Shown here in pieces: positions 17,729 to 26,452 of a stretch of DNA of 64,000 nt. Every line of letters begins with the position of its first letter. The first letter of the stretch is position 1. This stretch comes from Caballeronia sordidicola (GTDB lineage Bacteria > Pseudomonadota > Gammaproteobacteria > Burkholderiales > Burkholderiaceae), in the NCBI RefSeq assembly GCF_000729995.1, contig NZ_JNFG01000035.1, positions 1-64,000 on the forward strand, given 5' to 3'. The position numbers and the translations under genes were made by a program. The notes below the pieces were generated by a model. It had not been told where the DNA came from. It did no database searches and was given only the letters and a program-made list of their open reading frames with translations.

Positions 17729-18811
17729 ATGACAACGCCTAACAGCGCAAATACATCTGTGCAATCACCGCCCGCCAAGCCTGACCGCGCGGCTGCCTAC
17801 TGGGCTTCGCGCGTGACCGTCAGTATCCTGAAGCTGCGGATTTTCATCGCGCTGTTTGCAATCGTGATCGTGTTTTCGCTTGCCACCGACAACTTCCTGT
17901 CGACTGGCAACATGCTGATCATGGCAAAGCACGTGACGGTCGTCGCCATTCTCTCGATCGGCATGACCCTGGTGATCCTGACCGGGGGGATCGACTTGTC
18001 CGTCGGTTCGATCGTCGGGATCAGCGGTATGGCTGCGGGTTATCTGTTGCTCGAAGGCGTGAAGATCGGCCATCACATCGTGTTCTTCAATCCGTTCGGC
18101 GTGGTGGTGATTGCTTGCGTGCTCGGCGCATTGATCGGCGCGATCAACGGTTACCTGATCACCATGCTTAACGTTGCGCCGTTTATCGCTACCCTCGGTA
18201 TGTTGTATGTGATTCGCGGCGCTGCGCTGCTGGTCAACAACGGCAGTACGTACGCCGATCTCGAAGGCAATGCGGCCCTGGGCAATACGGGGTTCGAGTT
18301 CATCGGCAACGGGACTATTCTCGGGCTGTCGATGCCGGTGTGGATCCTGATCGTGCTGGCGGCTATCACCATCTTCGTGGCCCGCAAGACGCCGCTCGGA
18401 CGACGCATCTATGCTATTGGCGGCAATGAGCAGGCGGCGCGTTTCTCGGGCATCCGCACGAATCGCGTGAAACTCTTCGTCTATATGTTCTCGGGGTTTT
18501 GCGCCGCGATTGTGGGCCTTGTGATTACTGCACAGTTGCAAACGGCGCATCCGTTGACCGGACAGACCTTCGAGCTGAACGCAATCGCCGCGGTGGTGCT
18601 TGGCGGCACGGCGTTGGCGGGCGGCCGGGGCACTGTCTTCGGTTCAGTGGTCGGCGCGTGCGTGATCAGCATTCTCGGCGACGGCATGGTGATGTGCGGC
18701 ATCAGCGACTTCTGGCAGATGGTCATCAAGGGTCTCGTGATCATCTTCGCCGTGGTTATCGACCAGTTGCAGCAGCGGTTGCAGTCGCGCATGGTTTCAC
18801 TGACGGCATAA
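17729..18811 (+). CDS. Sugar/polyol ABC transporter permease (RbsC-like)
   Basis: The 360-residue inner-membrane protein has eight to ten hydrophobic helices and the RbsC-family strings LTGGIDLSVGSIVG, GAINGYLITMLNVAPFIATLG, GRRIYAIGGNEQAARFSGI and VLGGTALAGGRGTVFGSVVGA. These are the elements that form the pore and couple to the ATPase. The roughly 35-residue N-terminal part is polar. It is the last transport gene before the kinase. Confidence 0.95.
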   Translation: MTTPNSANTSVQSPPAKPDRAAAYWASRVTVSILKLRIFIALFAIVIVFSLATDNFLSTGNMLIMAKHVTVVAILSIGMTLVILTGGIDLSVGSIVGISGMAAGYLLLEGVKIGHHIVFFNPFGVVVIACVLGALIGAINGYLITMLNVAPFIATLGMLYVIRGAALLVNNGSTYADLEGNAALGNTGFEFIGNGTILGLSMPVWILIVLAAITIFVARKTPLGRRIYAIGGNEQAARFSGIRTNRVKLFVYMFSGFCAAIVGLVITAQLQTAHPLTGQTFELNAIAAVVLGGTALAGGRGTVFGSVVGACVISILGDGMVMCGISDFWQMVIKGLVIIFAVVIDQLQQRLQSRMVSLTA

Positions 18812-18867
18812 GCGCGGCTGAGTAGTTAACGTGGTCAACGCGTTCAGCGCGTTCATCGGGAAAGGGT

Positions 18868-20337
18868 ATGCAATACGTATTGGCGATCGACCAGGGCACG
18901 AGCGGCACGAAGGCACTTCTCTTCGACGCGCAAGGCAAGGTGCATTCGCGCGGTTTCACGGCCGTGCCCTGCACGCATCCGCGCGCGGGTTTTGTCGAGC
19001 AGGATGCAGAGGCTTTGTACCGCTCGGTGTTGAGTGCGGTCGCGCAATGCGTCGACCGGTTCGAAGGCGACAAGGCGGACATCGGGGGCGTTGCCATTTC
19101 GAGCCAGCGCGAAACCGTCGTGCTGTGGAGCGAAGACGGGCACGCCATTGTTCCCGCCGTCTCGTGGCAGTGCCAACGCTCGCTTGCGATCTGTGAGCGG
19201 TTGCGCGAGCAGGGCATGGCCGAGGGAATCGCCGGGAAAACGGGCCTGCTGATCGACCCGTATTTTTCAGGCACCAAGCTTATCTGGCTGAACGAGAACG
19301 ACGAGCGGGTCAGCTCGCGCATTGCGTCTGGGTCGGCGTTGTTCGGTACCGTCGATAGCTGGTTGCTGTATCGACTGACCAACGGCGCGTCGTATTTGAC
19401 CGACTATACAAATGCATCGCGTACGATGCTGATGAACCTGCATACGCTCGAATGGGATCGTGAGTTGATCGCCGGGTTCGGTCTTGACGGATTGAGGTTG
19501 CCGGAACTACGGCCGTCGGCGGCGGACTTTGGAGCGACCGACTTTGAGGGCTTGTTGACGAGGCCCGTGCCGGTCGTGGCCATGATCGGTGACTCGCATG
19601 CGGCCGCCGTGGGCGAAGGCTGCCTGCGGCCCGGGCTCGCGAAAGCGACCATGGGAACCGGCTCGTCGTTGATGATGAACGTTGGCTCCAAACCGCAAGC
19701 GCCTGCGCACGGACTGGTCTCCACCTTATGTTTCGCGACCTCCGGGCGGGTGGACTACGCGATGGAAGGCATCATCATCAGTGCCGGTTCAACGCCTGCA
19801 TGGCTTAAGGAAAAGCTCGGTCTCTTCAGCGACTTCGCCGCAGCGGAGCAGGCCTTCACCGACTATGACAACGGTGGCGTGTTCCTGATTCCCGCGTTCT
19901 CAGGCATCGGCTGCCCGCATTGGAAATACCCGGGCGGCGCGCAGATCGTCGGGCTCAATTTCTCGACGTCGTGGCAGCATGTTGCGCGTGCGGCCTACGA
20001 ATCGATTATCTACCAGATCAAGGATGTCATCACCGTCATGGAGCAGGCGGCGCAGGTGCAACTGGTCGAACTGTTCCTGGACGGCGGGCTCGTGCAGCGG
20101 CCTTTCCTCCTGCAGTACCTCGCCGATACCCTCAACCGCCCCGTCAGCACCCTCGCGATGAGCGAGATTTCAGCGGCCGGCGCAGCGGCGCTGGGGTCGC
20201 TGCAACTGGGACTGATCGATACCCTCGACGCCGGCCAGACCGAGCGTCCGGTGCTTCGGCGCGTTGAGCCCGGCGCCGGGGTGGAGCAGGCGGCACTTAA
20301 TCATTCGCAATGGCTGCGCTGGATCGAGCGGCTTTGA
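18868..20337 (+). CDS. FGGY-family carbohydrate kinase (glycerol-kinase-like)
   Basis: The 489-residue kinase opens with the ATP-binding AIDQGTSGTKALLFD and contains SSQRETVVLW, FSGTKLIWLNEN, the FGTVDSWLLYRLTNG segment, the ATP-loop MGTGSS and the C-terminal LFLDGGLVQRPFLLQYLAD. It resembles glycerol kinase more than xylulokinase. In this operon it should phosphorylate the ketose made by the neighbouring dehydrogenases (for example an erythrulose- or pentulose-type sugar), feeding the split transketolase. A role on glycerol itself is less likely given the RbsABC-type importer. The start has GGGAAAGGG upstream. Confidence 0.88.
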   Translation: MQYVLAIDQGTSGTKALLFDAQGKVHSRGFTAVPCTHPRAGFVEQDAEALYRSVLSAVAQCVDRFEGDKADIGGVAISSQRETVVLWSEDGHAIVPAVSWQCQRSLAICERLREQGMAEGIAGKTGLLIDPYFSGTKLIWLNENDERVSSRIASGSALFGTVDSWLLYRLTNGASYLTDYTNASRTMLMNLHTLEWDRELIAGFGLDGLRLPELRPSAADFGATDFEGLLTRPVPVVAMIGDSHAAAVGEGCLRPGLAKATMGTGSSLMMNVGSKPQAPAHGLVSTLCFATSGRVDYAMEGIIISAGSTPAWLKEKLGLFSDFAAAEQAFTDYDNGGVFLIPAFSGIGCPHWKYPGGAQIVGLNFSTSWQHVARAAYESIIYQIKDVITVMEQAAQVQLVELFLDGGLVQRPFLLQYLADTLNRPVSTLAMSEISAAGAAALGSLQLGLIDTLDAGQTERPVLRRVEPGAGVEQAALNHSQWLRWIERL

Positions 20338-20362
20338 TAAACCCTATTCGGAAGGAGCAGAC

Positions 20363-21157
20363 GTGAGCCAGAACTTGAAGCGCTTCGAAAACAAAGTGGT
20401 GGTGGTGACGGGCGGCAGCCGCGGTATTGGCTTGGGAATTGCGGAGCGTTTCGCGCAGGAAGGCGCGAAGGTGTGTGTATCGGCGAATGAAAAAAGCGTC
20501 TTTGATGCCGCTGCTCAATTGCGTGAATCGGGCCATGACGCGATCGCTGTGGAGACCGACGTCACGGATAAAACCCAGGTCAAGGCGCTCTACGAAGAAG
20601 TGGCGGCGAAGCTGGGCGAAGTCGATGTCTCGATCCAGAACGCTGGCGTGATCACCATCGCAAAGTTGGAGGACCTGAGCGAAGCGGATTGGGACAAGGT
20701 TCTCGCCGTGAATACCAAAGGCGTATTCCTGTGCTGCCAGGAAGCGGCCGGGCGCATGCTGCGTGCGGGTAAAGCGGGCCGTCTGATCAATACGGCTTCT
20801 GGTCAGGCACGCCAGGGTTTTGTCTACACGCCGCATTACGCTGCGAGCAAGTTTGGCGTGCTTGGCATTACGCAAAGCCTCGCCAAGGAACTGGCGCCTA
20901 CCGGCATCACCGTCAATGCGTTTTGTCCGGGCATCATTACGACCGACATGTGGTCTTACAACGACGAAGTGTGGGGCAAGTTGCTGGGTGACTACAAGCC
21001 AGGTGAACTGATGGCGGAGTGGGTGAAGAACATTCCAATGGGACGCGCGGGAACAGGAGCGGACGTGGCAGGACTGGTCACGTTCCTGGCGTCAGACGAT
21101 GCGTCTTACATCACGGGACAAACCGTGAACGTGGACGGCGGGATGTTCATGTCCTGA
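20363..21157 (+). CDS. SDR dehydrogenase, second of the polyol operon
   Basis: The 264-residue classical SDR has TGGSRGIGLGI (NAD(P) loop), IQNAGV, TASGQ and the catalytic YAASK, and ends with the VDGGMFMS tail. It resembles sorbitol, meso-butanediol and other polyol dehydrogenases. The start is taken as GTG 20363 because AAGGAG lies five bases upstream; the longer frame runs back into the kinase gene without a signal. Two different SDRs in one operon could mean stepwise oxidation/epimerisation of a polyol or two alternative substrates. It ends the operon, followed by a strong hairpin. Confidence 0.88.
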   Translation: MSQNLKRFENKVVVVTGGSRGIGLGIAERFAQEGAKVCVSANEKSVFDAAAQLRESGHDAIAVETDVTDKTQVKALYEEVAAKLGEVDVSIQNAGVITIAKLEDLSEADWDKVLAVNTKGVFLCCQEAAGRMLRAGKAGRLINTASGQARQGFVYTPHYAASKFGVLGITQSLAKELAPTGITVNAFCPGIITTDMWSYNDEVWGKLLGDYKPGELMAEWVKNIPMGRAGTGADVAGLVTFLASDDASYITGQTVNVDGGMFMS

Positions 21158-21171
21158 GTATGCTTTGCCTT

Positions 21172-21213
21172 AAAGAGCGCCGCGTGGGCTGAATCGCCCA
21201 CGCGGCGCTCTTT
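21172..21213. terminator. Bidirectional terminator between polyol operon and ribH2
   Basis: A perfect 18-base stem (AAAGAGCGCCGCGTGGGC against its complement) with the loop TGAATC. Each arm ends in a run of three A or T, so the hairpin can end transcription from both sides. The genes on either side converge on it. Confidence 0.88.
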
Positions 21214-21227
21214 GCATTTGCGAGGCG

Positions 21228-21734
21228 CTACCGAATGTTTGCTAGCGCTGCAACCTTGCGGATCGTATCGGCGCAAGCGGTCGCTGCTTCAACACCCTTC
21301 ACGACAAAATGCTCGCGGAAGAACTTCGTGTGTTCTTCGCCCGAGTGGAAGTGATGTGGTGTCAACACAGCGGACAAGACCGGCGTGCCGGTTTCCAGTT
21401 GCACTTGCATCAAGCCGGTGATGACAGCCTGCGCGACGAACTCGTGCCGGTAGATGCCACCGTCCACCACGAGACCTGCCGCAACAATAGCCGCGTAGCC
21501 GCCACGTTGAGCGAGCAACTTCGCGTGCAGCGGGATTTCAAAGGCGCCGGCGACTTCGTAGAGATCGATGTCGTCGCGGCTGAATCCCTGTGCCTGGATG
21601 GCATCGAGGAAGGACGCTTTGCATTGGTCGACAATGTCGCGATGCCAGCACGCTTGAATGAATGCGATACGGGCACGCGGCTTCGCTGCCGAGCTAACGG
21701 CGGGTTTACTTTCGAGAGTAGTGGAGAGCGTCAT
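21228..21734 (-). CDS. ribH2: 6,7-dimethyl-8-ribityllumazine synthase, RibH2 type
   Basis: The 168-residue enzyme condenses the ribityl-aminouracil intermediate with dihydroxybutanone phosphate in the penultimate step of riboflavin synthesis. It has the type II (RibH2) sequence seen in Brucella and Mesorhizobium: IAFIQACWHRDIVD, VAGAFEIPLHAKLLA, LVVDGGIYRHEFVA and SAVLTPHHFH. These differ from the housekeeping RibH1 form, which usually sits with ribBA/nusB and is not in this window. Type II enzymes are decameric and have been linked to flavin supply under special conditions. The start is the ATG at 21734; upstream lies an FMN riboswitch, so expression should rise when FMN is scarce. Confidence 0.9.
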   Translation of the reverse strand: MTLSTTLESKPAVSSAAKPRARIAFIQACWHRDIVDQCKASFLDAIQAQGFSRDDIDLYEVAGAFEIPLHAKLLAQRGGYAAIVAAGLVVDGGIYRHEFVAQAVITGLMQVQLETGTPVLSAVLTPHHFHSGEEHTKFFREHFVVKGVEAATACADTIRKVAALANIR

Positions 21735-21821
21735 AAATTTAAGCCTGTTTGTGTGAACAGGGCGAAGGACGGCACGGCCCCCACACGCAAATACTTTCGC
21801 GCACGAGGACACACGCTGTCC

Positions 21822-22001
21822 CGTTCTCTTTCATCCGGACTATGACCGTCGGCCCCGGGATCAAACCGGGTCTGCTGACCTTTGTGTTTCGCCATGCTTT
21901 CAATGAAAATTCAAGGCAAAACACAAAGCGCTCGCGGGCTACGCGCAGAAGCTGTACGCGATTACCGCCGGTGGGGAGTTTCACCCCGCCCCGAGAACTC
22001 G
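21822..22001 (-). promoter_or_regulatory. FMN riboswitch (RFN element) of ribH2
   Basis: Read on the minus strand, all conserved blocks of the RFN element occur in order: CTCGGGGCGGGGTGAA, CCCACCGGCGGT, AGCCCGCGAGCGC, then after a variable stem GGTCAGCAGA, GATCC, GGCCGACGGTCATAGTCC and GGATGAAAGAGA closing the outer stem. It ends about 90 bases before the ribH2 start. FMN binding should lower expression, by premature termination or by masking the ribosome site; the sequence does not tell which. Only ribH2 lies immediately downstream. Confidence 0.95.
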
Positions 22002-22107
22002 TTCTTAGTGAACGGAACGTAAATTATCACGATTTTTAAAAATACGCCGGGATTCAGCTACGGCGATGGGGTTTCTTCTGAATCATCTCGCCCACGACAG
22101 ACACGCC

Positions 22108-22959
22108 TCAAGCCTTCCCGCGCCAGGGCACCAACCGTCGCTCCAGCGCGCGCATGCCGAGATCGAAGGTCCACGCAATCAAGCCGATCAATACGATCCC
22201 CATCACCACCACATCGGTTCTGAGAAAGCTCGATGCGTTCAGCACCATCTGCCCGAGTCCCGCCGTTGCCGCCACCATCTCGGCCGCGACAAGCGTTGTC
22301 CAGCCAAACCCGATCGCGATCCGCAAGCCCGTCAGGATCTCCGGCAACGCGGCCGGTAGCACGACAAAACGCACGACCTGTAAAAAGCTCCCGCCAAGTG
22401 AATACGCCGCGTTCACCTGCTCGGCGGTAGCGCTCCGGGCGCCGGCTCGTGCAGCCATCGCAATCGGTGCGAAGCAGGCGAGATAGATCACGATCAGCTT
22501 CGCGGTTTCATCGATACCAAACCAGATCACGACCAGCGGTAAATACGCAAGCGGCGGCAGCGGCCGGTAAAACTCAAGCGGCGGATCGAGCAGGCCCCGC
22601 GCAACACGGCTGACCCCCATCAGGATGCCGACAGGCACGGCTGTCACGCTCGCCAGCGCAAACGCGCCGAACACGCGAATGGCGCTCCACAGCAAATGCT
22701 CTGACAATGGCAGACCGCCTTGAATACGGCCATTCCACGCGTCAATGAATGCACTCCACACCGCTTGCGGCGAAGGCAGGAAAAGCGGCGCCACCCAATG
22801 AAAAGACGTTGCCGCCCACCAGAGCGCGGCAATCGCCGCGACTGATACAACGCTCAGGGCAGCGGTCGGACCTTCGCCGGGAAGGCCACGCCGTGGTTTG
22901 CGCCGGCGCTTTACCTGCGCGACATTTGCAGCGCTCGGCAGCGAGTCGATCGAACTCAT
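22108..22959 (-). CDS. tauC: Taurine/sulfonate ABC transporter permease (TauC-like)
   Basis: The 283-residue permease has six hydrophobic helices and the EAA-type coupling loop around NAAYSLGGSFLQVVRFVVLPAALPEI. Strings LPSPQAVW, PLPPLAYLPLVVIWFGI and IGFGWTTLVAAEMVAATAGLG are those of the TauC/SsuC group. It pairs with the ATPase and binding protein upstream to import taurine or a related sulfonate. Its ATG at 22959 overlaps the end of the ATPase gene and has AGGAGG upstream. A taurine dioxygenase gene (tauD) is not found in the window. Confidence 0.88.
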   Translation of the reverse strand: MSSIDSLPSAANVAQVKRRRKPRRGLPGEGPTAALSVVSVAAIAALWWAATSFHWVAPLFLPSPQAVWSAFIDAWNGRIQGGLPLSEHLLWSAIRVFGAFALASVTAVPVGILMGVSRVARGLLDPPLEFYRPLPPLAYLPLVVIWFGIDETAKLIVIYLACFAPIAMAARAGARSATAEQVNAAYSLGGSFLQVVRFVVLPAALPEILTGLRIAIGFGWTTLVAAEMVAATAGLGQMVLNASSFLRTDVVVMGIVLIGLIAWTFDLGMRALERRLVPWRGKA

Positions 22960-23750
22960 GAGCTCACCTCCTGCAGCGTAGCGTGGGACCCGCCATGCAG
23001 TCGCCGAACCAGCCGCTCGCGCCATTCGATGAACGCGGGCGATGACTTCACCGCACGTGCATCGCGTGATTCGAGAAACTGCCGCGCGAACGGCAACGTG
23101 TGGCTTTCGGCAATCCGGCCGGGACCCGGTGTCATCAGGACCAGCCGCGTCGCGAGGAACAACGCTTCTTCCACACTATGCGTGATGAAGAAAATGGTCT
23201 TGCGGGTGCGGCCCCATACATCGAGCACGAGTTCCTGCATGGTCTCGCGAGTAAGCGCGTCGAGCGCGCCCATCGGTTCATCCATCAGCAGCACCTGCGG
23301 ATCGCTGGCCAGCGCGCGAGCGATTCCCACGCGTTGCTGCATGCCGCCCGAGAGTGCATAGACCCGCGCATCAGCATGCTTTTCCAGGCCGACCAGGGCC
23401 AGCGTTTCACGCGCTATCTCACGACGTCGCGCGCGTCCCACGCCCTGAAAACGAAGTCCGAGCGCGACGTTGTCGATCACATCGAGCCACGGCATCAGCG
23501 CATATTTCTGAAACACGACACCGCGTTCGGCACCGGGCCCAACGATCGGTTCACCGTTCAGTCGCGCCTCGCCGGCAGTCGGATCGATGAAGCCTGCGAG
23601 GCAGTTCAGCAGCGTTGTCTTGCCGCATCCGGAGGCGCCAAGCGCAACCACGAACTCGCCACTGTCGATCTGCAGGTCGACGCCCTCCAGAGCGGCCGTT
23701 GCCGCGCCCTCATAGGTCACGCCGAGGCCGCGAATGTCCAGCGTGCTCAT
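22956..23750 (-). CDS. tauB: Taurine/sulfonate ABC transporter ATPase (TauB-like)
   Basis: The 264-residue ATPase has Walker A GASGCGKTTLL, the Q-loop VFQKYALMPWLDV, the signature LSGGMQQRVGIARAL, Walker B LLMDEPMGALDA and the switch histidine ITHSVEEA. The QKYALMPW string is typical of TauB-like proteins. It overlaps tauA by four bases at its start and tauC by four at its end, so the three genes are tightly coupled. Confidence 0.92.
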   Translation of the reverse strand: MSTLDIRGLGVTYEGAATAALEGVDLQIDSGEFVVALGASGCGKTTLLNCLAGFIDPTAGEARLNGEPIVGPGAERGVVFQKYALMPWLDVIDNVALGLRFQGVGRARRREIARETLALVGLEKHADARVYALSGGMQQRVGIARALASDPQVLLMDEPMGALDALTRETMQELVLDVWGRTRKTIFFITHSVEEALFLATRLVLMTPGPGRIAESHTLPFARQFLESRDARAVKSSPAFIEWRERLVRRLHGGSHATLQEVSS

Positions 23751-24766
23751 CGCGATGCTTGCTGTACGAAGCGTGAGTCGACGCCAACCGAATAGTCCGG
23801 CAGCACGTTCTGGATCGTGCCCTGAGTCTTCAGGAAGGCCGCAGTGGCTGCCAACGATTTCGCGGCGCCCGACTGAGCGCCACCGCCAAGCCAGGCCGGC
23901 GAAGCCTGTTCAGTGAGTGTCGGGAAGGCGTAAAGCGCGAGACTTGCAGGCACGTCGCCAGCGGTCGCCCCCGATTCTTTCGCCACGCCTTCGACTTCCT
24001 TCGACCCGGCTGTCCAGGCGGATTTGTTGTCGCGGTACTGCGCGTCGGTGGCGGCGAGCACCTTCACCAGGCCCGTCACGAATGCGTCGTTATCCTGGGC
24101 AAATTTTCGGCTGACGGCGAAACCGTCGAAGGTCGCCTTGCCGGTTTCCTTCGCCACTTCACCCGATGTAATCAGCACCTTGCCGTTCTTCTTGACCTTC
24201 GCGAGCACCGGGTCCCAGATATAGGTCGCGTCGATATCACCGCGTTCCCACGCCGCGGCAACTTCGGGCGGCCGCAGGTTGAGTATCTTCACAGTCGACG
24301 GATCGACGCCGGCATTTTGCAACGCAACAAGTGCATGGAAGTGCGAGGTGGAGACGAACGGCAGACCGATCTTCTTGCCTTTGAGATCGGTTATCTTGGT
24401 TACGCCGGAGCCGTCTCGCGCAACGAGTGCTTCGGCGTCGTTGATGTTGTCGAGGATCCAGAACAGCGAGATGTCCACGCCCTGCGAGAGACCGGCCGCG
24501 ATCGGGCTGGAACCGGCTTCACCCAATTGGATCGACCCGGATGCGAGGGCACGGATCACGTCGGCGCCGCTGCCGAGCTTGCGGTACGTCACCTTGTAGC
24601 CTGTCGCTTTTTCCACCGCGCCGCTCACTTGAGCGTAACGCCACGGTACGACCATGTCCTGGTAACCGATCACGACTTCGCGCGACTGCGCGTGAGCGGC
24701 GCTAGCGGCCACAGCGAAGAGTGCAACGCCGGCGCACGCGCGCAGGGAGGAGAGAAAGCGTTTCAT
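23747..24766 (-). CDS. tauA: Taurine/sulfonate periplasmic binding protein (TauA-like)
   Basis: The 339-residue protein carries a Sec signal peptide (residues 1-27, ending SAAHA-QS). The mature part is a TauA-type binding protein: VVIGYQDMVVPWRYAQVSGAVEK, GSGADVIRALASGSIQLGEAGSSPIAAGLSQG and AWERGDIDATYIWDPVLAK. It should bind taurine or a similar sulfonate. ATG 24766 is chosen over an upstream frame because the signal peptide begins here. A pair of 18-base direct repeats lies 80-120 bases upstream and may hold regulator sites. Confidence 0.88.
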   Translation of the reverse strand: MKRFLSSLRACAGVALFAVAASAAHAQSREVVIGYQDMVVPWRYAQVSGAVEKATGYKVTYRKLGSGADVIRALASGSIQLGEAGSSPIAAGLSQGVDISLFWILDNINDAEALVARDGSGVTKITDLKGKKIGLPFVSTSHFHALVALQNAGVDPSTVKILNLRPPEVAAAWERGDIDATYIWDPVLAKVKKNGKVLITSGEVAKETGKATFDGFAVSRKFAQDNDAFVTGLVKVLAATDAQYRDNKSAWTAGSKEVEGVAKESGATAGDVPASLALYAFPTLTEQASPAWLGGGAQSGAAKSLAATAAFLKTQGTIQNVLPDYSVGVDSRFVQQASR

Positions 24767-24846
24767 CGGAAGCCCCGGTTCAAGTGTGCATCGTGAGAGG
24801 CTTTCGACTATAAGCAATCCGCGTTCAAGCGGTTAGAAGCATTCGT

Positions 24847-24887
24847 GCGTTGCAAATGACGTTGTTCAAGCGTTGCATTTCACGTTG
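24847..24887. promoter_or_regulatory. Direct repeats upstream of tauABC
   Basis: GCGTTGCAAATGACGTTG (24847-24864) and GCGTTGCATTTCACGTTG (24870-24887) differ at three positions and start 23 bases apart, about two helical turns. They lie in the 145-base gap before tauA. Side-by-side sites of this kind suit a dimeric LysR-type activator such as CysB/Cbl/SsuR; that identity is inferred only. Confidence 0.55.
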
Positions 24888-24911
24888 CGTTGGAAGCATC
24901 CAACTAGAATT

Positions 24912-25718
24912 TTATGCCGTCCTCAAGCGCTTTTCGAACGCGCGCGTGAGCCACGAAATGGGATAGCAATAGGCGAAGAAGATCACGAGCGTTGCGACGT
25001 AGGTCAGCACCGTAAAGCTGCTGCGTGCGACCGTGCTGCTGGCGATCTGGGCGGTGTCGAGCAGGTCATGGATGCCGACCAGCGACGACAGAGCGGTGCC
25101 CATGGTGATGATCGCGTAGACGTTCATCCAGGGTGGAAGCATGCGGCGCACGCATTGCGGCACGACTATCTTCAGAAGGATCTGCCAGCGCGAGAACGCG
25201 AGCGAAGCGGCCGCTTCCCACTGCGCGGACGGGATGGACGCCACCGCCCCGCGAAATACTTCCGCTATGTTTGCGCTGGCCGGCAGAGCGAGCCCAAGCA
25301 TGACTTTGAGCCAGTCGGGAAATGGCACGATGGTGCCGAACGCATGGATCTCGAAGGGAAATACATACGTGGTGAAGTAGATCAGCACGAGCCACGGCGC
25401 GTTGCGAAACGCGACAATCCACACTTTGGCCAGCCGCCCCGCGAACGATTTCGACATCGCAAGCGCACCCGCGAGCAGCCCGATCACCGTGCCGATGAAA
25501 ATTGCGCCGATGCTGATAAGCACGTTCATCGCAAAGCCGTGCGCCAGCGCCGGAGCCCATTCCACGAGCCGTGCGAGCGTCTCGCCGCGCGAGCCGGCGT
25601 CGGGCGCGAGCGACCACAACGCGGCGCCCACCGCGAGCACCCCAAGCACGCCATAGATGCCGGGCGGCAAGCGCGTGACAGTGAGCTTGCCCGCACCGGA
25701 AGCCGAATCAGTAGCCAT
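24912..25718 (-). CDS. Polar amino acid ABC transporter permease (second)
   Basis: The 268-residue permease of the HisM/GltK type has about five helices and the coupling loop EAAASLAFSRWQILLKIVVPQ. Another conserved part is RNAPWLVLIYFTTYVFPF. It overlaps the preceding permease gene by 11 bases, with AGGA nine bases ahead of the chosen ATG. Together with the other permease, the binding protein upstream and the ATPase on the divergent strand it completes an importer. The linked thiol dioxygenase and C-S lyase genes suggest a sulfur amino acid as ligand. Confidence 0.87.
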   Translation of the reverse strand: MATDSASGAGKLTVTRLPPGIYGVLGVLAVGAALWSLAPDAGSRGETLARLVEWAPALAHGFAMNVLISIGAIFIGTVIGLLAGALAMSKSFAGRLAKVWIVAFRNAPWLVLIYFTTYVFPFEIHAFGTIVPFPDWLKVMLGLALPASANIAEVFRGAVASIPSAQWEAAASLAFSRWQILLKIVVPQCVRRMLPPWMNVYAIITMGTALSSLVGIHDLLDTAQIASSTVARSSFTVLTYVATLVIFFAYCYPISWLTRAFEKRLRTA

Positions 25719-26451
25719 AACCGGGAATCCTGTAACGACGTTCAAGCCAGCGGGCGCCGAGCGTGACCAGCCAGGTCAGCACGCCGAAGAACGCGAGAAT
25801 CAGCAGCATCAACGCGAGCACGTTGTCGCGCTGGGTCCAGATCATGATGGACTGGTAGGTCACGTCGCCCACTGCAATGGCGGATGCCACCGCCGACGCT
25901 TTCACCAGTTCCACCATGTTGTTGACGAGCGCAGGCAAGGCCGCGCGCAGCGCGAGCGGCAGCTCGATGCGCCAGAAACGCGTGGCGCGGCTAAAGCCGA
26001 GCGAGGCCGCTCCTTCGAGCGTTTGAGAAGGCAGTGCGTCAAAGCCAGCACGCAGCGCTTCGGCGTGAAATGCGGCCTTATGCAGCGACAGTACAAGCAC
26101 GACCCAGAAGAACGGCTTGAACGGGTTATCGATACCGCGTGCATGCAGCCACTGCGTAATTAGCATGTTCAGCACGAGGAACGCGCAGTAGAGCTGCACG
26201 AGCGTCGGCGTATTACGGGTGACTTCGATGAACCCGCGCGCCAGCCCGGCGACAAGCCGGTTGCGCCCGCGTAGCGCGAGCAGCAACAAGAGTCCTGCGA
26301 CGGCGCTGGCCGTCATCGTCGAAACAATGATCTCGATGCTCACGCCGAGACCCTGCACGAAGGGCACGCGCTCATAGTCGTCGAGCAGGAAGCGATAGTC
26401 GAGCCCGAGACGCGCTGTCGCCGTGACAAAGCCGTGCAGCAGCGTGTCCAT
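25708..26451 (-). CDS. Polar amino acid ABC transporter permease (first)
   Basis: The 247-residue permease is of the same family as the next gene. It contains the TRNTPTLVQLYCAFLVLNML segment, typical of polar amino acid permeases, and the coupling loop EGAASLGFSRATRFWRIELP. The ATG at 26451 lies just past the stop of the binding-protein gene. It probably forms a heterodimer with the second permease. Confidence 0.88.
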   Translation of the reverse strand: MDTLLHGFVTATARLGLDYRFLLDDYERVPFVQGLGVSIEIIVSTMTASAVAGLLLLLALRGRNRLVAGLARGFIEVTRNTPTLVQLYCAFLVLNMLITQWLHARGIDNPFKPFFWVVLVLSLHKAAFHAEALRAGFDALPSQTLEGAASLGFSRATRFWRIELPLALRAALPALVNNMVELVKASAVASAIAVGDVTYQSIMIWTQRDNVLALMLLILAFFGVLTWLVTLGARWLERRYRIPGYGY

Positions 26452-26452
26452 G

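Noticed and set aside
22108..24766. Complete taurine degradation locus
   Set aside because: No tauD dioxygenase or taurine transaminase gene is adjacent, so only transport can be supported.
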